This document shows, piece by piece, positions 1-8,098 of a stretch of 64,000 nucleotides of DNA; position 1 is the stretch's first letter; the number at the start of each line of letters is the position of its first letter. This DNA comes from Parapristionchus giblindavisi. Lineage: Eukaryota > Nematoda > Chromadorea > Rhabditida > Diplogasteridae. Both the position numbers and the translations under genes were made by a program. The stretch lies in assembly GCA_943737045.1 (NCBI GenBank), contig CALSFV010000020.1:248001-312000 (forward strand), written 5' to 3'. The notes under the pieces were generated by a model, which did not search any database, was not told the origin of the DNA, and was given only the letters and a program-made list of their open reading frames with translations.

Positions 1-80
1 GTATGAGGCCTTCACGCATCATATTGATTGGTCTACAGCGATGTAAACTCCACAAGGTAATACAGTGAATTATTGATTGA
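1..80 (+). repeat. Partial monomer at the left edge
   Basis: The window opens inside the terminal-exon-like block (gtatgaggccttcacgcat) and runs through TAA and cacaaggtaatac to gattga. It is the last 80 bases of a standard 233-bp unit, which shows that the array continues to the left. Confidence 0.95.
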
Positions 81-130
81 CCGATACCGAATAAATATGT
101 TTATGTGTTGTTGTGATTGTATTCTTTGAT

Positions 131-140
131 CTTCTCTCAG
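131..140 (+). promoter_or_regulatory. Second acceptor-like site (cttctctcag)
   Basis: This pyrimidine-rich run ending in CAG lies 76 bases upstream of the main acceptor-like site. In B and C monomers it follows ttttaatctt, which resembles a branch region plus polypyrimidine tract. Variants are cttttctcag in many right-domain B monomers, attttctcag at 2443, 2676, 5038 and 5271, catctctcag at 53184 and 59429, and ctctctgtac at 29729, where CAG is lost. It could be an alternative acceptor or simply composition. Confidence 0.3.
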
Positions 141-144
141 TACT

Positions 145-161
145 GTATCGTATTATGATAC
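145..161 (+). repeat. Short dyad in each monomer
   Basis: The 17-base sequence gtatcgtattatgatac has 5-bp arms (gtatc/gatac) around a 7-base centre. It occurs at monomer positions 65-81. The left-domain variant gtagcg breaks the left arm, whereas the right-domain variant gtatcc leaves it intact. Two C monomers (40127-40143 and 40890-40906) read gtatcgtattacgatac, which gives perfect 6-bp arms. It could be a protein-binding site or a chance short palindrome. Confidence 0.4.
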
Positions 162-207
162 TGTATTTGTGATGAAGACGAAAATAATGAATTTAATTAT
201 ATATCTA

Positions 208-216
208 TTGTTTCAG
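208..216 (+). promoter_or_regulatory. 3' splice-acceptor-like sequence (ttgtttcag)
   Basis: A pyrimidine-leaning ttgtttcag follows the AT-rich tatatctat tract and sits directly before the GC-richer open block. TTTCAG is a classic metazoan-style acceptor end. I saw the gtttcag core kept throughout the array, followed by either ac or gc. Some left-domain copies have tatatccattg upstream and some right-domain copies have tatttatctattg. Function is inferred. Homogenisation alone could also keep it constant. Confidence 0.45.
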
Positions 217-279
217 ACCGAGTCTTTCGAGAAGTATGAGGCCTTCACGCATCATATTGATTGGTCTACAGCGATGTAA
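217..279 (+). pseudogene. Terminal-exon-like block ending in TAA
   Basis: This block lies directly after ttgtttcag and reads as 20 codons plus TAA. Peptide forms run from TESFEKYE or TDSFQKYE through AF, then APH or THH, to IDWSTAM and stop. It is present in every full monomer at monomer positions 137-199. It holds 28 G+C of 63 (44%), against about 29% for the rest of the first period, a contrast typical of exon versus intron/UTR. Broken copies are few: +1 base near 45497, TGG to TAG at 41505, AAG to TAG at 59082, and loss of the last ATG at 5697, 6629 and 56134. The 21-bp insertion at 13976 keeps frame. I do not recognise the protein. No upstream exons are present, so I treat it as an amplified gene fragment and not as a gene. 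Confidence 0.5.
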
Positions 280-322
280 ACTCCACAAGGTAATACAGTG
301 AATTATTGATTGACCGATACCG

Positions 323-349
323 AATAAATATGTTTATGTGTTGTTGTGA
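323..349 (+). terminator. Poly(A)-signal-like AATAAA plus GT-rich tract
   Basis: AATAAA at 323-328 lies 43 bases after the TAA at 277-279 and is followed at 331-349 by tgtttatgtgttgttgtga, a GT-rich run like the downstream element of metazoan cleavage and polyadenylation sites. The spacing from hexamer to GT-rich tract is short but workable. The hexamer is present in all monomer families, which have aataaat, aataaag or aataaaa. The only losses I noticed are AGTAAA at 1246 and AATATA at 14041. Every 66-bp monomer lacks it. Function is inferred from order and composition. Confidence 0.45.
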
Positions 350-546
350 TTGTATTCTTTGATCTTCTCTCAGTACTGTATCGTATTATGATACTGTATT
401 TGTGATGAAGACGAAAATAATGGATTTAATTATATATCCATTGTTTCAGACCGAGTCTTTCGAGAAGTATGAGGCCTTCGCTCCTCATATTGATTGGTCT
501 ACAGCGATGTAAACTCCACAAGGTAATACAGTGAATTATTGATTGA

Positions 547-779
547 CCGATATCGAATAAAGATGTTTACCTGTTGTTGTGATTTTAATCTTTGATCTTC
601 TCTCAGTACTGTATCGTATTATGATACTGTATTTGTGATGAAGACGAAAATAATGGATTTAATTATATATCTATTGTTTCAGACCGAGTCTTTCGAGAAG
701 TATGAGGCCTTCGCTCCTCATATTGATTGGTCTACAGCGATGTAAACTCCACAAGGTAATACAGTGAATTATTGATTGA
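547..779 (+). repeat. Reference monomer, family B (233 bp)
   Basis: Family B differs from A in its left half: ccgatatcgaataaagatg followed by tttacctg and ttttaatctttgatc. The TTTGAT keeps an in-frame TGA, so the frame leading into the 3' block is closed, as in A. In most later copies B carries a D-type right half and, at its end, the 32-bp insertion, placing it directly before a C monomer. A right-domain subtype has cttttctcag instead of cttctctcag (first seen at 13787, common from 15005 onward). This copy is unusual in having an E right half and no insertion, as do 5737 and 6669. Confidence 0.93.
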
Positions 780-1913
780 CCGATACCGAATAAATATGTT
801 TATGTGTTGTTGTGATTGTATTCTTTGATCTTCTCTCAGTACTGTAGCGTATTATGATACTGTATTTGTGATGAAGACGAAAATAATGGATTTAATTATA
901 TACCTATTGTTTCAGACCGATTCTTTCCAGAAGTATGAGGCCTTCACGCATCATATTGATTGGTCTACAGCGATGTAAACTCCACAAGGTAATACAGTGA
1001 ATTATTGATTGACCGATACCGAATAAATATGTTTATGTGTTGTTGTGATTGTATTCTTTGATCTTCTCTCAGTACTGTATCGTATTATGATACTGTATTT
1101 GTGATGAAGACGAAAATAATGAATTTAATTATATATCTATTGTTTCAGACCGAGTCTTTCGAGAAGTATGAGGCCTTCGCTCCTCATATTGATTGGTCTA
1201 CAGCGATGTAAACTCCACAAGGTAATACAGTGAATTATTGATTGACCGATACCGAGTAAATATGTTTATGTGTTGTTGTGATTGTATTCTTTGATCTTCT
1301 CTCAGTACTGTAGCGTATTATGATACTGTATTTGTGATGAAGACGAAAATAATGGATTTAATTATATATCTATTGTTTCAGACCGATTCTTTCCAGAAGT
1401 ATGAGGCCTTCACGCATCATATTGATTGGTCTACAGCGATGTAAACTCCACAAGGTAATACAGTGAATTATTGATTGACCGATACCGAATAAATATGTTT
1501 ATGTGTTGTTGTGATTGTATTCTTTGATCTTCTCTCAGTACTGTATCGTATTATGATACTGTATTTGTGATGAAGACGAAAATAATGGATTTAATTATAT
1601 ATCCATTGTTTCAGACCGAGTCTTTCGAGAAGTATGAGGCCTTCGCTCCTCATATTGATTGGTCTACAGCGATGTAAACTCCACAAGGTAATACAGTGAA
1701 TTATTGATTGACCGATATCGAATAAAGATGTTTACCTGTTGTTGTGATTTTAATCTTTGATCTTCTCTCAGTACTGTATCGTATTATGATACTGTATTTG
1801 TGATGAAGACGAAAATAATGGATTTAATTATATATCTATTGTTTCAGACCGATTCTTTCCAGAAGTATGAGGCCTTCACGCATCATATTGATTGGTCTAC
1901 AGCGATGTAAACT

Positions 1914-1945
1914 AGGTAATACAGTGAATTATTGCGATGTAAACT
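1914..1945 (+). repeat. 32-bp nested duplication (first of 68)
   Basis: A 37-bp stretch (gcgatgtaaact through gaattatt) is repeated, with five bases (ccaca) missing from its first copy, giving actaggtaatac and then attgcgatgtaaactccacaagg. The net gain is 32 bp, so the monomer is 265 bp. It occupies monomer positions 203-234. Carrier monomers start at 1712, 4307, 7834, 9031, 11160, 12823, 14274, 16170, 17600, 18397, 19361, 20325, 21289, 22086, 22817, 23381, 24112, 25076, 25807, 26837, 27568, 28532, 30028, 31225, 32189, 33153, 34350, 34615, 35812, 36077, 37274, 38005, 38736, 39234, 39798, 40063, 40561, 40826, 41790, 42521, 43252, 43983, 44846, 45578, 46142, 47106, 47371, 47935, 48899, 49397, 49662, 50626, 51357, 52387, 53184, 54148, 54879, 55443, 56407, 57204, 57702, 57967, 58931, 59662, 60393, 60957, 61688 and 63106. 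Of the 68, 60 are followed by a C monomer. Confidence 0.93.
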
Positions 1946-1976
1946 CCACAAGGTAATGCAGTGAATTATTGATTGA

Positions 1977-2209
1977 CCGATATCGAATAAAAATGTTTAC
2001 GTGTTGTTGTGATTTTAATCTTAAATCTTCTCTCAGTACTGTATCGTATTATGATACTGTATTTGTGATGAAGACGAAAATTATGGATTTAGTTATATAT
2101 CTATTGTTTCAGACCGATTCTTTCCAGAAGTATGAGGCATTCACGCATCATATTGATTGGTCTACAGCGATGTAAACTCCACAAGGTAATACAGTGAATT
2201 ATTGATTGA
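1977..2209 (+). repeat. Reference monomer, family C (233 bp)
   Basis: Family C reads ccgatatcgaataaaaatg, then tttacgtg and ttttaatcttaaatc. Two adjacent changes (TTTGAT to TTAAAT) remove the TGA found in A and B. The monomer is normally preceded by gtaatgcag rather than gtaatacag. I count 66 C monomers, starting at 1977, 4572, 8099, 10461, 11425, 13088 and 14539 in the left third, and then roughly every 265-1000 bp. The copies before 11660 have gatttagttatata, while later ones have gatttaattatata. From 15704 many copies use aaagatg instead of aaaaatg and gtatcctat instead of gtatcgtat. Confidence 0.93.
1993..2175 (+). other. 60-codon open frame specific to C monomers
   Basis: In C monomers an ATG right after AATAAA opens 60 codons (MFTCCCDFNLKSSLS at the start) that run through both acceptor-like sites and into the terminal block, ending at its usual TAA. 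Starting at TTG eight codons upstream gives 68. In A and B the same frame hits TGA in ctttgatc. All 66 C monomers keep it open, including 1977, 4572, 8099, 15704, 34615, 51921 and 63371. Local changes are mild (V to I in LVIYL, T to S in MKTK, E to G in KYEAF, F to C at 8099). A run of three cysteines and a short hydrophobic stretch (IMDLIIYLLF) are the only notable features. No family is recognised. The frame is probably incidental to the repeat, because its N-terminal part is intron-like and AT-rich. Confidence 0.3.
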
Positions 2210-4571
2210 CCGATACCGAATAAATATGTTTATGTGTTGTTGTGATTGTATTCTTTGATCTTCTCTCAGTACTGTATCGTATTATGATACTGTATTTGTG
2301 ATGAAGACGAAAATAATGAATTTAATTATATATCTATTGTTTCAGACCGAGTCTTTCGAGAAGTATGAGGCCTTCGCTCCTCATATTGATTGGTCTACAG
2401 CGATGTAAACTCCACAAGGTAATACAGTGAATTATTGATTGACCGATACCGAATAAATATGTTTATGTGTTGTTGTGATTGTATTCTTTGATTTTCTCTC
2501 AGTACTGTAGCGTATTATGATACTGTATTTGTGATGAAGACGAAAATAATGGATTTAATTATATATCTATTGTTTCAGACCGATTCTTTCCAGAAGTATG
2601 AGGCCTTCACGCATCATATTGATTGGTCTACAGCGATGTAAACTCCACAAGGTAATACAGTGAATTATTGATTGACCGATACCGAATAAATATGTTTATG
2701 TGTTGTTGTGATTGTATTCTTTGATTTTCTCTCAGTACTGTAGCGTATTATGATACTGTATTTGTGATGAAGACGAAAATAATGGATTTAATTATATATC
2801 TATTGTTTCAGACCGATTCTTTCCAGAAGTATGAGGCCTTCACGCATCATATTGATTGGTCTACAGCGATGTAAACTCCACAAGGTAATACAGTGAATTA
2901 TTGATTGACCGATACCGAATAAATATGTTTATGTGTTGTTGTGATTGTATTCTTTGATCTTCTCTCAGTACTGTATCGTATTATGATACTGTATTTGTGA
3001 TGAAGACGAAAATAATGGATTTAATTATATATCTATTGTTTCAGACCGAGTCTTTCGAGAAGTATGAGGCCTTCGCTCCTCATATTGATTGGTCTACAGC
3101 GATGTAAACTCCACAAGGTAATACAGTGAATTATTGATTGACCGATACCGAATAAATATGTTTATGTGTTGTTGTGATTGTATTCTTTGATCTTCTCTCA
3201 GTACTGTATCGTATTATGATACTGTATTTGTGATGAAGACGAAAATAATGGATTTAATTATATATCTATTGTTTCAGACCGAGTCTTTCGAGAAGTATGA
3301 GGCCTTCGCTCCTCATATTGATTGGTCTACAGCGATGTAAACTCCACAAGGTAATACAGTGAATTATTGATTGACCGATACCGAATAAATATGTTTATGT
3401 GTTGTTGTGATTGTATTCTTTGATCTTCTCTCAGTACTGTATCGTATTATGATACTGTATTTGTGATGAAGACGAAAATAATGGATTTAATTATATATCT
3501 ATTGTTTCAGACCGAGTCTTTCGAGAAGTATGAGGCCTTCGCTCCTCATATTGATTGGTCTACAGCGATGTAAACTCCACAAGGTAATACAGTGAATTAT
3601 TGATTGACCGATACCGAATAAATATGTTTATGTGTTGTTGTGATTGTATTCTTTGATCTTCTCTCAGTACTGTAGCGTATTATGATACTGTATTTGTGAT
3701 GAAGACGAAAATAATGGATTTAATTATATATCTATTGTTTCAGACCGATTCTTTCCAGAAGTATGAGGCCTTCACGCATCATATTGATTGGTCTACAGCG
3801 ATGTAAACTCCACAAGGTAATACAGTGAATTATTGATTGACCGATACCGAATAAATATGTTTATGTGTTGTTGTGATTGTATTCTTTGATCTTCTCTCAG
3901 TACTGTAGCGTATTATGATACTGTATTTGTGATGAAGACGAAAATAATGGATTTAATTATATATCTATTGTTTCAGACCGATTCTTTCCAGAAGTATGAG
4001 GCCTTCACGCATCATATTGATTGGTCTACAGCGATGTAAACTCCACAAGGTAATACAGTGAATTATTGATTGACCGATACCGAATAAATATGTTTATGTG
4101 TTGTTGTGATTGTATTCTTTGATCTTCTCTCAGTACTGTATCGTATTATGATACTGTATTTGTGATGAAGACGAAAATAATGGATTTAATTATATATCCA
4201 TTGTTTCAGACCGAGTCTTTCGAGAAGTATGAGGCCTTCGCTCCTCATATTGATTGGTCTACAGCGATGTAAACTCCACAAGGTAATACAGTGAATTATT
4301 GATTGACCGATATCGAATAAAGATGTTTACCTGTTGTTGTGATTTTAATCTTTGATCTTCTCTCAGTACTGTATCGTATTATGATACTGTATTTGTGATG
4401 AAGACGAAAATAATGGATTTAATTATATATCTATTGTTTCAGACCGATTCTTTCCAGAAGTATGAGGCCTTCACGCATCATATTGATTGGTCTACAGCGA
4501 TGTAAACTAGGTAATACAGTGAATTATTGCGATGTAAACTCCACAAGGTAATGCAGTGAATTATTGATTGA

Positions 4572-7500
4572 CCGATATCGAATAAAAATGTTTACGTGTT
4601 GTTGTGATTTTAATCTTAAATCTTCTCTCAGTACTGTATCGTATTATGATACTGTATTTGTGATGAAGACGAAAATTATGGATTTAGTTATATATCTATT
4701 GTTTCAGACCGATTCTTTCCAGAAGTATGAGGCATTCACGCATCATATTGATTGGTCTACAGCGATGTAAACTCCACAAGGTAATACAGTGAATTATTGA
4801 TTGACCGATACCGAATAAATATGTTTATGTGTTGTTGTGATTGTATTCTTTGATCTTCTCTCAGTACTGTATCGTATTATGATACTGTATTTGTGATGAA
4901 GACGAAAATAATGAATTTAATTATATATCTATTGTTTCAGACCGAGTCTTTCGAGAAGTATGAGGCCTTCGCTCCTCATATTGATTGGTCTACAGCGATG
5001 TAAACTCCACAAGGTAATACAGTGAATTATTGATTGACCGATACCGAATAAATATGTTTATGTGTTGTTGTGATTGTATTCTTTGATTTTCTCTCAGTAC
5101 TGTAGCGTATTATGATACTGTATTTGTGATGAAGACGAAAATAATGGATTTAATTATATATCTATTGTTTCAGACCGATTCTTTCCAGAAGTATGAGGCC
5201 TTCACGCATCATATTGATTGGTCTACAGCGATGTAAACTCCACAAGGTAATACAGTGAATTATTGATTGACCGATACCGAATAAATATGTTTATGTGTTG
5301 TTGTGATTGTATTCTTTGATTTTCTCTCAGTACTGTAGCGTATTATGATACTGTATTTGTGATGAAGACGAAAATAATGGATTTAATTATATATCTATTG
5401 TTTCAGACCGATTCTTTCCAGAAGTATGAGGCCTTCACGCATCATATTGATTGGTCTACAGCGATGTAAACTCCACAAGGTAATACAGTGAATTATTGAT
5501 TGACCGATACCGAATAAATATGTTTATGTGTTGTTGTGATTGTATTCTTTGATCTTCTCTCAGTACTGTATCGTATTATGATACTGTATTTGTGATGAAG
5601 ACGAAAATAATGGATTTAATTATATATCCATTGTTTCAGACCGAGTCTTTCGAGAAGTATGAGGCCTTCGCTCCTCATATTGATTGGTCTACAGCGAAGT
5701 AAACTCCACAAGGTAATACAGTGAATTATTGATTGACCGATATCGAATAAAGATGTTTACCTGTTGTTGTGATTTTAATCTTTGATCTTCTCTCAGTACT
5801 GTATCGTATTATGATACTGTATTTGTGATGAAGACGAAAATAATGGATTTAATTATATATCTATTGTTTCAGACCGAGTCTTTCGAGAAGTATGAGGCCT
5901 TCGCTCCTCATATTGATTGGTCTACAGCGATGTAAACTCCACAAGGTAATACAGTGAATTATTGATTGACCGATACCGAATAAATATGTTTATGTGTTGT
6001 TGTGATTGTATTCTTTGATCTTCTCTCAGTACTGTAGCGTATTATGATACTGTATTTGTGATGAAGACGAAAATAATGGATTTAATTATATACCTATTGT
6101 TTCAGACCGATTCTTTCCAGAAGTATGAGGCCTTCACGCATCATATTGATTGGTCTACAGCGATGTAAACTCCACAAGGTAATACAGTGAATTATTGATT
6201 GACCGATACCGAATAAATATGTTTATGTGTTGTTGTGATTGTATTCTTTGATCTTCTCTCAGTACTGTATCGTATTATGATACTGTATTTGTGATGAAGA
6301 CGAAAATAATGAATTTAATTATATATCTATTGTTTCAGACCGAGTCTTTCGAGAAGTATGAGGCCTTCGCTCCTCATATTGATTGGTCTACAGCGATGTA
6401 AACTCCACAAGGTAATACAGTGAATTATTGATTGACCGATACCGAATAAATATGTTTATGTGTTGTTGTGATTGTATTCTTTGATCTTCTCTCAGTACTG
6501 TAGCGTATTATGATACTGTATTTGTGATGAAGACGAAAATAATGGATTTAATTATATATCCATTGTTTCAGACCGAGTCTTTCGAGAAGTATGAGGCCTT
6601 CGCTCCTCATATTGATTGGTCTACAGCGAAGTAAACTCCACAAGGTAATACAGTGAATTATTGATTGACCGATATCGAATAAAGATGTTTACCTGTTGTT
6701 GTGATTTTAATCTTTGATCTTCTCTCAGTACTGTATCGTATTATGATACTGTATTTGTGATGAAGACGAAAATAATGGATTTAATTATATATCTATTGTT
6801 TCAGACCGAGTCTTTCGAGAAGTATGAGGCCTTCGCTCCTCATATTGATTGGTCTACAGCGATGTAAACTCCACAAGGTAATACAGTGAATTATTGATTG
6901 ACCGATACCGAATAAATATGTTTATGTGTTGTTGTGATTGTATTCTTTGATCTTCTCTCAGTACTGTAGCGTATTATGATACTGTATTTGTGATGAAGAC
7001 GAAAATAATGGATTTAATTATATACCTATTGTTTCAGACCGATTCTTTCCAGAAGTATGAGGCCTTCACGCATCATATTGATTGGTCTACAGCGATGTAA
7101 ACTCCACAAGGTAATACAGTGAATTATTGATTGACCGATACCGAATAAATATGTTTATGTGTTGTTGTGATTGTATTCTTTGATCTTCTCTCAGTACTGT
7201 ATCGTATTATGATACTGTATTTGTGATGAAGACGAAAATAATGAATTTAATTATATATCTATTGTTTCAGACCGAGTCTTTCGAGAAGTATGAGGCCTTC
7301 GCTCCTCATATTGATTGGTCTACAGCGATGTAAACTCCACAAGGTAATACAGTGAATTATTGATTGACCGATACCGAATAAATATGTTTATGTGTTGTTG
7401 TGATTGTATTCTTTGATCTTCTCTCAGTACTGTAGCGTATTATGATACTGTATTTGTGATGAAGACGAAAATAATGGATTTAATTATATATCTATTGTTT

Positions 7501-8098
7501 CAGACCGATTCTTTCCAGAAGTATGAGGCCTTCACGCATCATATTGATTGGTCTACAGCGATGTAAACTCCACAAGGTAATACAGTGAATTATTGATTGA
7601 CCGATACCGAATAAATATGTTTATGTGTTGTTGTGATTGTATTCTTTGATCTTCTCTCAGTACTGTATCGTATTATGATACTGTATTTGTGATGAAGACG
7701 AAAATAATGGATTTAATTATATATCCATTGTTTCAGACCGAGTCTTTCGAGAAGTATGAGGCCTTCGCTCCTCATATTGATTGGTCTACAGCGATGTAAA
7801 CTCCACAAGGTAATACAGTGAATTATTGATTGACCGATATCGAATAAAGATGTTTACCTGTTGTTGTGATTTTAATCTTTGATCTTCTCTCAGTACTGTA
7901 TCGTATTATGATACTGTATTTGTGATGAAGACGAAAATAATGGATTTAATTATATATCTATTGTTTCAGACCGATTCTTTCCAGAAGTATGAGGCCTTCA
8001 CGCATCATATTGATTGGTCTACAGCGATGTAAACTAGGTAATACAGTGAATTATTGCGATGTAAACTCCACAAGGTAATGCAGTGAATTATTGATTGA
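4572..8098 (+). repeat. Left domain block 3: 15-monomer run with a 932-bp duplication
   Basis: The order is C A A A A B A A A B A A A A B+32 (3527 bp). A four-monomer segment, 5504-6435, is repeated at 6436-7367. Both copies share the rare acagcgaagtaaac (M to K before the stop, at 5697 and 6629), a B with an E right half, then A with tatatacctattg and A with aatgaattt. The one visible difference is gtagcg in monomer 6436 against gtatcg in 5504, which suggests conversion from a neighbour or a slightly shifted breakpoint. Confidence 0.88.

Larger units (their letters stand above)
81..313 (+). repeat. Reference monomer, family A (233 bp)
   Basis: Family A is the commonest form. Its diagnostic left half is ccgataccgaataaatatg, then tttatgtg and tgtattctttgatc. 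The right half comes in two main versions. The 'E' version reads accgagtctttcgag and usually continues gctcct (peptide ESFEKYEAFAPH). The 'D' version reads accgattctttccag and continues acgcat (DSFQKYEAFTHH). This first copy is an E half with acgcat, a mixed form that recurs later. Landmarks are AATAAA at 90-95, a GT-rich stretch at 98-116, cttctctcag at 131-140, the dyad at 145-161, ttgtttcag at 208-216, the open block at 217-279 with TAA at 277-279, and cacaaggtaatac at 284-296. Confidence 0.95.
81..1976 (+). repeat. Left domain block 1: A A B A A A A B+32
   Basis: Eight monomers start at 81, 314, 547, 780, 1013, 1246, 1479 and 1712, and the last has the 32-bp insertion. The markers tatatacctattg (780), aatgaattt (1013), gtagcg (780, 1246) and tatatccattg (314, 1479) are shared with 6902-8098. 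The order A(tacc) A(atgaat) A(gtagcg) A(ccattg) B+32 C recurs there at an offset of 6122 bp, so the two stretches are copies of each other. Confidence 0.88.
1977..4571 (+). repeat. Left domain block 2: 11-monomer run, C A x9 B+32
   Basis: One C unit is followed by nine A monomers and a B with the insertion (2595 bp). Monomers 2443 and 2676 are neighbouring near-identical A units with attttctcag and gtagcg. Monomers 3142 and 3375 look like direct copies of 2909, and 3841 like a copy of 3608. The first four monomers (1977-2908) match 4572-5503 at an offset of 2595 bp, pointing to duplication of a larger block followed by local expansion of A units. Confidence 0.88.

Noticed and set aside
40..66. 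RNA polymerase III promoter or tRNA-derived repeat
   Set aside because: Part of tggtctacagcg loosely resembles an A box, but there is no B-box match and no tRNA-like fold, so a SINE or tRNA origin is not supported.
217..279. Naming the parent protein from the KYEAFAPHIDWSTAM end
   Set aside because: I do not recognise this C-terminus with any confidence, and 20 residues are too few to assign a family without a search.
217..289. Tandem internal exons of one large gene
   Set aside because: The 73-nt acceptor-to-donor segment is not a multiple of three, and its best frame ends in TAA within the segment, so joining copies would not give a continuous protein.
81..313. CENP-B box or known centromere motif
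   Set aside because: I looked for a CENP-B-box-like sequence in the monomer and found none. A centromeric role cannot be argued from the sequence alone.
1969..2175. 66 separate protein-coding genes
   Set aside because: The 60-68 codon frame is one family's version of the repeat. It crosses acceptor-like sites, starts in AT-rich intron-like sequence, and differs from the closed frame in A and B by two bases. I list it once as an open frame and not as genes.
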